From Megalobrama amblycephala (taxonomy: Eukaryota > Chordata > Actinopteri > Cypriniformes > Xenocyprididae): a stretch of 64,000 bases of DNA. The notes below the pieces were generated by a model. It was not told the origin of the DNA. It saw only the letters and a list, made by a program, of their open reading frames with translations, and made no database searches. Of the stretch, positions 46,401-62,401 are shown piece after piece (position 1 is the stretch's first letter; each line of letters starts with the position of its first letter). Made by a program: the position numbers and the translations under genes. Where the stretch lies: NCBI RefSeq assembly GCF_018812025.1, contig NC_063044.1, positions 47,186,077-47,250,076 on the forward strand. The letters are read 5' to 3'.

Positions 46401-48799
46401 TAAATTACATTTTAAAATATATTTCAATAGAAAACAGGTATTTAAAATTGTAATAATATTTCATAATTTTACTGTCTTATTTAAATAAAATAAATGTATC
46501 CTTGGTAAGAGACTTCAAAAACATTACAAAATTCTACAACCCAACTGGTAGTTCTATTCTAAGACACTTGATAAAGTGTCCACTAAATACATAAATGTAA
46601 ATGTAGTGTAGACTTCAGTGAAAATATATGATTTATAAGAGGTGTCTCATATTTTATTGAGCAAAAATGCAACATTTAGACTGTTTCTTACAGTTCACCT
46701 AAGGTGCACCTAAGTGAGCACATCTATATTTAGAATAAATGTGGGCGCATTGCATGGATGACTTATTCTCTCTCATTACTTTGTCATTTAGCAGAATCAC
46801 AAGAACCGTAAACCAGCTAGAGCAACTTGGGAGCAACTTAACATAAATCAACCCATCACATTGGGTTTATCAGCAAATTTCATCCCTAAAACAACTAATT
46901 AATGGTTTTCTCGTTCAAGAACCTCTTGATTATTCCCACTGGAGTGCTGTGTTTTGAAGCACTGGAATAGTAACATTGAATCACGCCACTGAAGTGCACC
47001 AACTTGCACAGCCTCTTCAAACAAGCCACTCAACATCATTTTACAAGTGCAATAAATCCGAACACTAATAATATTTATAGAATATCTATTGACACAGTAA
47101 CCATGGCAGAGATAAATCAGCGCTATGGCAGCCGTGGAACAGGTCTTACTAAAACATTCAATAAAAATACCCTGCATAGGTTGCTATGGAAAACAATCCA
47201 GATGAGCACAACATTAAGTACAGTTAATTAAACTGAGGCAGGGTTATCACCCACTCTCAATTGTTTAAGCTAAGCTCTTTCTCAAGTAATTGCAGTCACA
47301 GTGCTGTAGTTAAGGGAAGAAGCCAGTGACCGTAGACGAGTCTTCAGCAGGTCTTGTACTTGTCAAAGCGACATTCATAAGTTAATGCAAAAGAAACCCA
47401 GCTAAATCACGCAGAGGTGTGATACACAACTGATGAAAGACCTGCCGAGTTAAAGCGCTGCAATAAAAGACCAGCACTGTTAAACGATGATATAAATACA
47501 CCCTACTTACCTAGAAATCAGCCAATGTTCATGAAGAATGCGGCATATTAATGTGCTTAATACCATGCTAGAATACAGGCATTCCAGGATTACATGAAAT
47601 ATCAGTCATATAATGACATCCATTTTAGATATTTTCAAATATTTTTCTCTCTCCACCCTCTTGGTTCATTTCAAAAGCGTGAAGGGTAGCACTTTATTTT
47701 TCAGTCCTGTTCCCCATGTACATACGATATATTACAGTAATTAAAATAACTATAGATACTAACCCTGAACCTACCCCTAAACCTGACCTTAAACCCTGTA
47801 GTTATCTTATATTACCCAGTATTTTCTTAGGTAAGTACACTGTAAGTACACATTCTGTATAATAAAGTGCAACTAAGTGAAGCACAGTTATTTTAGTTTG
47901 GTTTGGTTTCAGGACCGGGCTGATACTAACAAGACCTGTGTTAGTCTGAGATGTCAGCTTGCTGCATAATAATATGTAATTGCCAAATAAATGTTGATAT
48001 TAAAAGGAAAACATGTTGAATTGTTTTTACATGAACAGCATGGGCCATAGGTGTAGGTGGCGGTGATCTCGGATGGAGTCATGCTGCTGAAAGGCGGAGA
48101 TGAGATGTAAACATGAGTGCCAATCATGAAAGATAAAATATGTCAGGCCATACCAGTCATATTATGTATATATACATATATAAGTAATTCTGCACCACTC
48201 ACAATCAATCTGTAGTCTGAAACAAACAACCAGAGTGATTCAAACAGTGAAAAGTCCCAGGGATGTAACGCTATACGCTCAGCCAAACAAATCAGAAGAC
48301 CAGAACTAACTGTTGTTTAATTATTATTGTATATATCACAAATCCAGATCTCAATGAAAAAAAAAAATATGTGTGTGTGTGTATTTATAGCGTATTCTTT
48401 CCCCAAAACAGGGTACAAAAAGTCCCAAAGACAATAAATGGTTAATAAAACACAGCAAATGTCGAGCATTCACATTCATGTCACGCAAAATGAACAGATG
48501 TCAAAGCGTAAAGGTCTTTATTGATTTAGTGTGGAATGGGTGAATTTGCTAGTTTGACATCTTTCACAATACGAACTGCTAGAGTTTAAACTAAGTTAGT
48601 TGCTGAGATTGGTTTACTGCCTGTTAAGGTTAAAGAAGACGTGCATAGCCTACTTAAAGTAACATTCAGAGTATATTAGGCACTTTTGCCCTTAATGTGT
48701 GATCATCTCACCAAGCCTCCGAAGCGGATCGTGGGTTTTCGACTCGAACTCTTTAGTTTCAGTCTGAACGGTCTCTGGTTTCTTCTTTCTCCCCAACAT
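19663..48799 (-). CDS. plcd3: plcd3: phospholipase C delta-3, 15 coding exons
   Basis: Hydrolyses PIP2 to diacylglycerol and IP3 at the plasma membrane in a calcium-dependent way. Joining 48712-48799, 39972-40139, 31047-31275, 30402-30531, 30068-30293, 28053-28254, 26090-26234, 25775-25927, 24227-24379, 23826-23979, 21860-21976, 21592-21770, 21325-21460, 20930-21079 and 19663-19793 gives 786 aa (human PLCD3 789). Domains: PH about 33-150, EF-hands about 160-290, X about 305-450, acidic/Lys linker about 465-500, Y about 505-620, C2 about 625-775. Catalytic residues equivalent to rat PLCD1 His311, Glu341, Asp343, His356 and Glu390 are all present (His328, Glu358, Asp360, His373, Glu407). PH sequence ([25 protein letters not shown]) and the neighbouring nmt1 favour delta-3 over delta-1 or -4. 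Intron 3 is AT-AC; the others are GT-AG. Confidence 0.96.
20350..20805. repeat. Dispersed repeat, 'CACATGATCCTTCAGAAATC' family
   Basis: Contains CATTACTCCAGTCTTCAGTG, TCACATGATCCTTCAGAAAT and GCTCAAGAAACATTTATTATC. Fills most of the last plcd3 intron. Confidence 0.75.
20930..21079 (-). CDS. plcd3: plcd3 coding exon 14 (C2 domain)
   Basis: Encodes [40 protein letters not shown] and [23 protein letters not shown] carries the other C2 acidic loop. Donor ACAG|gtgtgt. Confidence 0.95.
21325..21460 (-). CDS. plcd3: plcd3 coding exon 13 (C2 domain)
   Basis: Encodes [40 protein letters not shown] and [12 protein letters not shown] holds a C2 calcium-loop Asp. Confidence 0.95.
21592..21770 (-). CDS. 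plcd3: plcd3 coding exon 12 (Y domain end to C2)
   Basis: Encodes [40 protein letters not shown] and the start of C2 (QLTIR). Acceptor ctccag, donor CGG|gttagt. Confidence 0.96.
21860..21976 (-). CDS. plcd3: plcd3 coding exon 11 (Y domain)
   Basis: Encodes [20 protein letters not shown] and [18 protein letters not shown], a core Y-domain segment with the substrate-contacting RxYP and SSNY motifs. Confidence 0.96.
22188..22683. mobile_element. Foldback element with about 50-base TIRs and AATTGCGAG minisatellite core
   Basis: Left TATGGAAGCTTGT and right (reverse complement) TATGGAAGCTTGTTTC begin arms that stay similar through CCACTAAATAAAAAATAAAA. The core is about 400 bases of diverged units built from CAATTGCGAG, TTTATATCTCACAATTC and TCAGAATTG in both orientations. 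The plus-strand frame 22417-22689 is an artefact of these repeats. Confidence 0.8.
22725..23165. repeat. Dispersed repeat, 'CACATGATCCTTCAGAAATC' family
   Basis: Starts ACATACACTACTAAAAAG and ends AAACTTTTGAATGCTAGAGT; contains GAAGGATCATGTGACACTGA. In a plcd3 intron, right beside the foldback element. Confidence 0.72.
23692..23720. repeat. (ATCC)n microsatellite
   Basis: Seven tetranucleotide units in a plcd3 intron, about 105 bases 3' of coding exon 10. Confidence 0.9.
23826..23979 (-). CDS. plcd3: plcd3 coding exon 10 (start of Y domain)
   Basis: Encodes [20 protein letters not shown], then [20 protein letters not shown] and [23 protein letters not shown] is the Y-domain entry shared by PLC-delta enzymes. 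Donor TCGG|gtaaga. Confidence 0.95.
24227..24379 (-). CDS. plcd3: plcd3 coding exon 9 (X-Y linker)
   Basis: Encodes [20 protein letters not shown], then a Ser/Asp/Glu and Lys-rich linker ending [10 protein letters not shown]. In this family the linker is disordered and autoinhibitory. Shorter and less acidic than in human PLCD3. Confidence 0.93.
24963..25170. mobile_element. Short MITE, TIR CACTGTAAAAAAA
   Basis: Ends CACTGTAAAAAAAT and ATTTTTTTTTACAGTG are inverted, 208 bases apart. Interior has GTTGGTTTAACTTAAAAAAGT. In a plcd3 intron. Confidence 0.75.
25775..25927 (-). CDS. plcd3: plcd3 coding exon 8 (X domain end)
   Basis: Encodes [20 protein letters not shown], with calcium ligand Glu407, then [20 protein letters not shown] to LPSPE. 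Acceptor ccgtag, donor GAG|gtcaca. Confidence 0.95.
26090..26234 (-). CDS. plcd3: plcd3 coding exon 7 (X domain, calcium ligands and second His)
   Basis: Encodes [20 protein letters not shown] with Glu358 and Asp360, then [20 protein letters not shown] with His373. Acceptor tgtttag, donor AAG|gtgcag. Confidence 0.96.
27330..27745. repeat. Dispersed repeat, 'CACATGATCCTTCAGAAATC' family
   Basis: Contains TTTCTGAAGGATCATGTGAC and ends AAAGTTTTGAATGGTGATGT. In a plcd3 intron. Confidence 0.72.
28053..28254 (-). CDS. plcd3: plcd3 coding exon 6 (start of X domain, catalytic His)
   Basis: Encodes [20 protein letters not shown], then [20 protein letters not shown] containing the first catalytic His (residue 328), and ends SSTEPYI. 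Acceptor cctcag, donor TCAG|gtacaa. Confidence 0.95.
28698..28726. repeat. (AT)n microsatellite
   Basis: Pure AT tract directly before a G-run/C-run rich stretch (28740-28775). Confidence 0.93.
28727..29400. other. Unassigned intronic stretch, GC-richer than surroundings
   Basis: Begins with G-runs and C-runs flanking GGGATTTCCCCCCTGG and has CpG-containing segments near 28900-29170. Possibly an old transposon; no inverted ends were found. Confidence 0.35.
30068..30293 (-). CDS. plcd3: plcd3 coding exon 5 (EF-hands 2-4)
   Basis: Encodes [18 protein letters not shown], a second canonical EF loop (D-x-S-x-D-G ... E), then [20 protein letters not shown] and the helix to TYELNDW. Donor TGGG|gtacac. 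Confidence 0.94.
30402..30531 (-). CDS. plcd3: plcd3 coding exon 4 (EF-hand 1)
   Basis: Encodes [20 protein letters not shown] and [20 protein letters not shown]. The loop [12 protein letters not shown] is a canonical calcium-binding EF-hand. Starts after an AC acceptor; donor AAG|gtttgt. Confidence 0.94.
30532..31046 (-). other. plcd3: AT-AC (U12-type) intron 3 of plcd3
   Basis: 515-base intron with 5' end ATATCCTTA (consensus ATATCCTTT) and 3' end TTCCCTAACTGTTCACAC. This gives a branch site TTCCCTAAC (consensus TTCCTTAAC) with the branch A about 10 bases from an AC acceptor. No GT-AG pair keeps the frame, whereas AT-AC joining gives LDHWIRSYL, matching the family. Confidence 0.9.
31047..31275 (-). 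CDS. plcd3: plcd3 coding exon 3 (PH domain, second half)
   Basis: Encodes [20 protein letters not shown] through [17 protein letters not shown] to MSQKEKLD. Its 3' end is not followed by GT: the intron starts ATATCCTTA, a U12-type donor. Joining at CA|T restores LDHWI, as in human PLCD3. Confidence 0.93.
31276..31723. other. plcd3 intron 2, 5' portion
   Basis: No coding or repeat signal recognised. Confidence 0.5.
31724..33638. mobile_element. hAT-type element, TIR CAGTGTTGGGG, 8-bp TSD, with nested foldback
   Basis: Ends CAGTGTTGGGGTAATGC and CCCCAACACTG; flanks CAGACAAC (31716-31723) and CAGACAGC (33639-33646) form an 8-bp duplication with one change. 1.9 kb, no intact transposase. A separate TTAGTTCACCC-type element starts at 32837 inside it. 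Confidence 0.85.
32837..33343. mobile_element. Truncated TTAGTTCACCC-type foldback, nested
   Basis: Starts after TTAA with AGGGATAGTTCACCCAAAAA. Contains a hairpin at about 33139-33312 with arms CCACTATGTCCAACTGTGTT and its mirror, and TCTGATCGCGCTCTGACAGC and its mirror. The right arm stops before reaching a matching end. Confidence 0.75.
34338..34422. repeat. (AC)n microsatellite
   Basis: About 42 perfect AC units in plcd3 intron 2. Confidence 0.98.
34635..34925. repeat. Dispersed repeat, 'CACATGATCCTTCAGAAATC' family
   Basis: Starts ACACTACCATTCAAAAGTTC and contains TACTCCAGTCTTCAGTGTCA and ATGATCCTTCAGAAATCATT. Confidence 0.75.
34926..38095. other. plcd3 intron 2, non-coding
   Basis: AT-rich intron. 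Short open frames (for example 37107-37364 minus) lack coding character. A repetitive GAACGTTCTCAGAACATTTTG-like stretch occurs at 36565-36870. Confidence 0.5.
38100..38570. repeat. Dispersed repeat, 'CACATGATCCTTCAGAAATC' family
   Basis: Contains TTACTCCAGTCTTCAGTGTC, ACATGATCCTTCAGATATCA and GCTCAAGAAACA. In plcd3 intron 2. Confidence 0.72.
38801..39654. mobile_element. Near full-length foldback MITE, TTAA flanks
   Basis: 854-base inverted repeat: arms 38801 to about 39215 and about 39240 to 39654 mirror each other (GATTTCAAAACACTGCTT, AAGCTTTGAAGCTTTACGAA, GAAGCGACGAGAATACTTTT all recur inverted). Ends AGGGTTAGTTCACCC abut TTAA (38797-38800, 39655-39658). The two opposite open frames inside are arms of the hairpin, not genes. 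Confidence 0.9.
39972..40139 (-). CDS. plcd3: plcd3 coding exon 2 (PH domain, first half)
   Basis: Encodes [20 protein letters not shown], then [20 protein letters not shown]. This matches the first strands of the PLC-delta PH domain, including the Lys/Arg/Trp residues that bind the PIP2 headgroup. Acceptor ttgtag, donor GACCT|gtgagt. Confidence 0.94.
40894..40919. repeat. Poly-A tract
   Basis: Two A-runs (8 and 18) interrupted by one G, in plcd3 intron 1. Confidence 0.85.
40940..41660. repeat. Probable old transposon segment in plcd3 intron 1
   Basis: Mixed stretch with open frames on both strands and no family match (40948-41235, 41363-41602). The GTTTATAAAC-like and AACACCCAC repeats look element-derived, but I could not define ends. 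Confidence 0.3.
42268..43013. mobile_element. Decayed relative of the AGGGTTGCCA hAT-type element
   Basis: Left GGCCAACTGTCCCGTATTAG and right CCCTTATTTTCCTTTCCTGA then AAGTTGACAACCCC resemble the ends of 831-2039 (GTTGCCA near 'cgggac' and 'ataaggg'). Terminal bases are mutated and no TSD is clear. Confidence 0.5.
44143..45348. mobile_element. TTAA-flanked element, AGGTGCCGTAGAA end (copy 3, longer form)
   Basis: Lies between TTAA at 44139-44142 and 45349-45352. The first 880 bases match the other copies; from about 45025 it continues with different sequence, including GAGAGAGAGGAAAGTGTGCA, and ends TATAGCCCCT instead of GGGCACCT. In plcd3 intron 1. Confidence 0.8.
45353..46040. other. plcd3 intron 1, non-coding
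   Basis: AT-rich; no feature recognised. The frame at 45755-45994 has no known similarity. Confidence 0.45.
46045..46545. repeat. Dispersed repeat, 'CACATGATCCTTCAGAAATC' family
   Basis: Starts ACACTACTGGTCAAAAGTAT; contains GAATGATTTCTGAAGGATCA and TGTGACACTGACGACTGGAG. Confidence 0.74.
46546..48711. other. plcd3 intron 1, 5' part
   Basis: No exon, RNA or element with defined ends recognised. Confidence 0.45.
48712..48799 (-). CDS. plcd3: plcd3 coding exon 1 (start codon)
   Basis: Encodes [20 protein letters not shown] then KTHDPLRRL, a short basic N-terminus shorter than the human one. Donor CTTG|gtgaga. The start at 48797-48799 is the first in-frame ATG, and the exon joins exon 2 in phase (LG|V). 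Confidence 0.85.
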
Positions 48800-49080
48800 G
48801 TTGAATATATTCCGCCGGTTCCAGGCAGTACTCCTTACAACCGTCTTGAACCGGGAGGTAAATGTGAATAATCAGTAGACAAAATAGTTCTGAAGTAAGC
48901 GCTTAAATCTGTGGGTCAATGCATGTGAAATCAACGCTGCTGCTGTGACGCGTGTCCTAAAACACTTGACGCTTCTAAAAGCGCAGCGCGTAACTCGAGT
49001 CCGGCGAGGAGCGATAAATATTTCGCTGATGAACACGAGTCACTCACTCACACTGTGTGACACACTTACTGTAGCGTCAC
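48800..49080 (-). promoter_or_regulatory. plcd3: Candidate plcd3 promoter / 5' UTR
   Basis: Stretch upstream of the plcd3 start with more CpG than its AT-rich surroundings (for example around 48950-49015). No TATA box stands out. Placement is inferred from position only. Confidence 0.35.
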
Positions 49081-49999
49081 AGCCTCTGCTTCAAGGCAAA
49101 CTATATGAATAGAGAGCTAGACTGTGTAATTGGTTTTACTTTTATTTTTAGCCTATTTTAATGTATGTAGCAGTAAACAATCGTCTTTGGAGAGTACTGT
49201 TGCAAACAAAAATAAAAAATGAGGCTGTCTGAATTCAGACCATGAACTTCACAAAGACTTTCTTCTTGGACTCGTCCTCTTGTGTTTATTCAGACTCAAA
49301 TGTCTGTGCAGCCTGAGATTTCTGTCCGCTCAAACACTGTAAATGCTGCCATCTGCTGTCATTCTAATGAAATTACGTAAAATAAAATAAATTAAAATAT
49401 CAAATAAAAACAAGATAAAAATATATGAGAATGAAATTAAAATGCAATCCTACGGGATAGTGACTTGGTTAAGAAAATGTCGGACTTTCACAATTAATTC
49501 ACAGCTTCGCACATCAATCCTTACCTTCTGCTGTCATGACAATTATATGAAATAAACAGCCTTCATTCATCTATTTGGTGATAATAACAGATATGCTATT
49601 ATGAAATCGGCAACTTTTTTTTTCTTTGGTAAGGAAATACATTAACGCAACATAAATAGTATACACACACTGATCACATACATGTATTATAGTTTGATGC
49701 GACAAAATGAATTGTGTCCACTGTAGCCTACTTAACGTGAGGAAGGTGTCATTATGTTAATGGAAGACAGAATCGGAGAATATATTGTTTAAACAATATC
49801 TCTTCGTATAGGTTAAAATATTCATTAATGATACATAATAGAATAGATGCCCTAAAAACTATAGAAGTGATTGGATTGATAAAGTTTTGACTTCTTTTAT
49901 ATTGAAGACTGTAAAAGACTCTAAACACGTTTAAACCTGTTAAACAGTTTCATTGAACACAATGACGTATACAGGTTTTACAGGTCCCTCTATAATACT

Positions 50000-50000
<1 letters not shown>
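49081..50000. other. Intergenic spacer between plcd3 and arhgap23
   Basis: AT-rich; nothing recognised. Confidence 0.5.
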
Positions 50001-50001
<1 letters not shown>

Positions 50002-50055
<54 letters not shown>

Positions 50056-50063
50056 ACTCACAC
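50002..50063. repeat. (CA)n microsatellite
   Basis: CA tract with two CT interruptions at its end. Confidence 0.96.
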
Positions 50064-50439
50064 GTTGGTATATGTGGTTTACGGGGACTCTCCATAGACG
50101 TAATGGTTTTTATACTGTACAAACTGTATATTCTGTCCCCCTACACTACCCCTATTCCTAAACCTACCTTTTTTTATAATAATAAAAAACTTTATTTACA
50201 AAACAATATTATCCAAGGTGTGTTTACATGCGTCGTGATGCTCTCGTGAACGTGTTTCAGATCAATATTTTTGTGATTTAATAATTAATATTATTTAGAT
50301 TTATATTTAAGTGTTTTTTTGTGCAAACAAAGCACTCAAGTCACTTCATAAAACTGAGTTTAAACCACTGGAGTCACATGGAGTACTTTAATGATGTCTT
50401 TCCTACCTTTCTGAACCTTAGTGTGATAGTTACGTTGGA

Positions 50440-50513
50440 TGGTCTTATGGATGTGGAACGACACGAGGATGAGTAATAAATGACAGAACTTTCATTTTTG
50501 GGTGAACTAAGCT
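50440..50513. mobile_element. Single right end of a TTAGTTCACCC-type MITE
   Basis: Contains GGATGTGGAACGACACGAGG, ATGAGTAATAAATGACAGAA and CATTTTTGGGTGAACTAA, then diverges. The left arm upstream (50330-50400) is only weakly related. Confidence 0.6.
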
Positions 50514-51816
50514 ATATGGTTTACAAGGACATAGGAAGAGCCTTCATAAACCATGTTTACATTGTAATACCCATGTCATTATACACATTTGTGTCCTCAT
50601 AAACCACATATGGCAGAACACACACACACACACAACCAAGGCCAAAGACATCTGAAATGGCTACTGTGCATGATGTGCGTTGCATATGTCTTCTTTCTCA
50701 GACCTCTTATACTGATTAGTAGATGTGAAAAGAATAATCACATGTGAAAAAAGATAATGTGAACTACTGTCATGCAGAAACTCATGTGGTGTATATGACT
50801 TCAGCACAAGACAAAGGACAAAACCCAAATGAAATAAGCTCTGCAATAAGAATTTATTATAGCTTGTGACAGACACTCTTTGCAGGTTAGATCTCTGTTC
50901 TTTTCATTGAGGTGAATAGATTTCTGCATAGTATTTGTAAGTCACAGAGAAAGGCCATTAACAGGGAAAACAGTCTAGTGGAGTTAAAACAGGTACACCC
51001 CAAGATTTCCAAATAAAAGTACTTATTATATTCATACAAAATATATGTATAATATATACTGTGTATAAAACAAACAAACAAAAAATATTAAGGAAAACAT
51101 TTCAAGTAACATCTTGAAAGAAATGACTGTGCACCTAAGTGCACTTTTGTAAACCATATAAAAACTAAAATAAAGAGAAAAAAAAAGAAATGACAATATA
51201 ATATATGTGTATTTACAAGGTTAACTTAAGCAAGGCTTTGTACAAATGTTACAAAAACGTTTGACACACACATACTTGACCACATACGGTTTACACAGGC
51301 AATTTCAGACACACATACACACTCATTTGAAGAGATTTCACCAATGAGCCGTTACTCAATGTAAATGAATATGTGGGAAGGTGAACACACCACACTGCCT
51401 CTTATTGAACTTAATGTAGCGGGTTACTGGTAGAATTATGCGCGGAGCTCAAAGGCATGTGTTAAAACTAGTAAATCTGTCACTATCAACACTGTTTCTG
51501 TTTTGCTAACACTGTTTAACCAATACTGTACCGGCACATTCGGAGAATTGGTTCGTCTGGGACTTGAAAACACAAAAGCACTGAGTCGTGAGGGTCTTGG
51601 CAATAATTTAAAGAGCAGAATGTTGTCATGTGACTGGCCAAGAAAAGGAAGAAGAAAATGTGAAAGGAAGATATTGATGAAAAAACTTTGGCAACACTGA
51701 GAAGCCTCTTTTGCGATGCAGGTGAAGTTGGTCTAAATAAGAGTGACATAAATTAGATTGGACCGAGGGCTTTAAACAGTCTGAGTTTGTATTTTATACT
51801 CACATGGCGACCTAAA

Positions 51817-52905
51817 AGGCTGTTCACACCGACAGCGATTTGCAATGAAAAAGTGACTGGAGTCATCTTCATTAAGAGCGATTCCAGGCAGCGCCAGCGA
51901 CGGTGACATTTATCGCCCATTTGCGTAAAGAAGAGTTCTTGTTTATGCAAATAAACAGCAACTTTAGGCAGCGACAATGGGAGTACAGACCAGGCTAAAG
52001 GTAAGGAAGTTACAATTCAAAGAAATTTTTATTCAAAAAACAGGTTAATGACAGTCCGGGAAATGAAGTGTTTTTCCTCCTTGGTCCATAAAATGAAACT
52101 TCATTTGATAAATTCATATAAAAATAAGCACATTTCAAATGAGGCAGAAGTTTGTCTTGATAACTCTTCCGTTTCTTGTTACAAATGGCAATTAGGGCGT
52201 TTTCACACCTGGCTCATTTGGAGCGTTTGTTTCGGAACCTGGCGCAATTTTTTCTTCCTACTTTCGGTTCGTTTATGCATATATAAACACTGCTAACGCA
52301 GTCGGAGCTGGACCAAAATAACCAGTCCAGGATCGCCTGAAAGAGGTGGTCTCTGATTCAAAACAAACTTTAAAGCGGTTTGCTTGTGGTGAGAAAGCAA
52401 TCTGACCCAACAGACCAACAATCCTAAATTGTATCATAATATGAAATAGAAAATGTGTTGCATAAAAATCAGCAGTGTCTACTTCTTATCACAGCTAAGA
52501 GCACCTCTTCATTTTAAAACATCATTGCTCTTCTCCGAAACAGGTGCAAATGTGACTTGCATCAACATAAAAATATTAAATTGCATACAATTTTTCCTTG
52601 TGAAAGCGAACTGAGGAGAAAATGCAACATCGTAGCATTGTAAATCCCTGTTTCTGAACAAAGCAAACAGGTCTGAAAATGCCCTTATTGTTTGAATTTC
52701 AGTTCATTGTAATTCCAAATTTCAATTCGGCATCCTGTTTGCTACCTCAATTAAATCCAATGCAAATTCAAAAACTGAACTGGTGCTCAATTCTGAATGG
52801 TGCACAATGACACATGATTTTCCACCTGGCACAGTTTGACACTGCAGTGAACGTCTACCGACCAAAAGTATTCTACAACGATATAATCGCTGTCAGTGTG
52901 AACTC
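51817..52905. mobile_element. MITE-like element with TIR around GTTCACACYGACAGCGATT, interrupted
   Basis: Left end GTTCACACCGACAGCGATT and right end (reverse complement) GTTCACACTGACAGCGATT form near-perfect terminal inverted repeats. The interior is interrupted by a second element at 52193-52687. Lies about 85 bases past the arhgap23 stop. Confidence 0.7.
52193..52687. mobile_element. MITE-like element with TIR AGGGCRTTTTCASACCTG
   Basis: Ends AGGGCGTTTTCACACCTG and (reverse complement) AGGGCATTTTCAGACCTG face each other 495 bases apart. Nested inside the element at 51817-52905. No coding capacity. Confidence 0.7.
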
Positions 52906-52989
52906 ATATCGAACATAATGTGGACACACAGCTACAGCACAACCCAAATCCAACTCTCTTGGTTCACTAGCCTGTACACACCATCACTG

Positions 52990-61505
<8,516 letters not shown>

Positions 61506-62400
61506 CTAAATTAAGACACAGGACAGAGATACACACAAATGTGACAATGACATGGAACTACAGTACACAAAGAACCAGAATACAGGAAGAGAACATTTAA
61601 AGCAGTATACATTATAAATGTTCCTTTTTTAAGTCAATTTGAAACAAAATGGGCCTTTTTCATTTTTTTATGCATGTTCTTCATCTTGTTGTGATTGATT
61701 AATCTGTACATGCATGTTATTTCAAAGAAATATATTGTCTTTGTAATATAAATAAAAAAAGTCATAATTTGCTTTTCCTCTCAACAGACTTTCCTGTTTT
61801 GCTGATGTCACCTAGGTAAATGGAAAATGTTAACTAGTAATATAGAATATATGTATATATAATATGGAATATAGATAACTATCTAGGCATCACTTTAGCA
61901 AATGTGCATGTTGACATAGATATCATAAAAATAGATATCACAGAGAGGTCAAAACTGTTACTATATTGTGGATTGTAACATGGCTATTAAAAATAATTAT
62001 CATTAATTGAAATAAGGCTGAAATAAAATTTACTGGACTACTACTATAAAAATTCGGAACGTAAAATTATTCAGACACTTTGACCTGACCATGTTTTGCT
62101 TAAGTTTCTGACACAGTTTAACTCTGAGATCTTGTCATATTTTAGCTATAGTGAATAAACTGTATTAATGAATGAAATGTTCAAGGTGTCTGAATAAATT
62201 TTGGTTTGACTGTATATATAAAATGAAACACCTAAAAACTATATATATATATTTCATTTTAATTTTAGTTTAATCTAATATATATTATATATAACTAAAA
62301 TGAAATTAAAAATGAAAACATTAAAATTAACTAAAAATTAAAATTAAAAATTAACTAAAATTAAAATGAAAACATTAAAATAAAAGCTAATTCAAAATAT
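61506..62400. other. arhgap23 intron running to the window edge
   Basis: AT-rich; a low-complexity AAATTAAAATTA stretch lies at 62240-62400. No further upstream exon was found to 64000. Confidence 0.5.
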
Positions 62401-62401
62401 T

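Larger units (their letters stand above)
50850..52989 (-). other. arhgap23: arhgap23 3' flank / likely 3' UTR
   Basis: No coding signal. AATAAA on the minus strand occurs at 52028-52033 and 50853-50858; either could end the transcript. A nested pair of MITE-like elements occupies 51817-52905. Confidence 0.4.
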
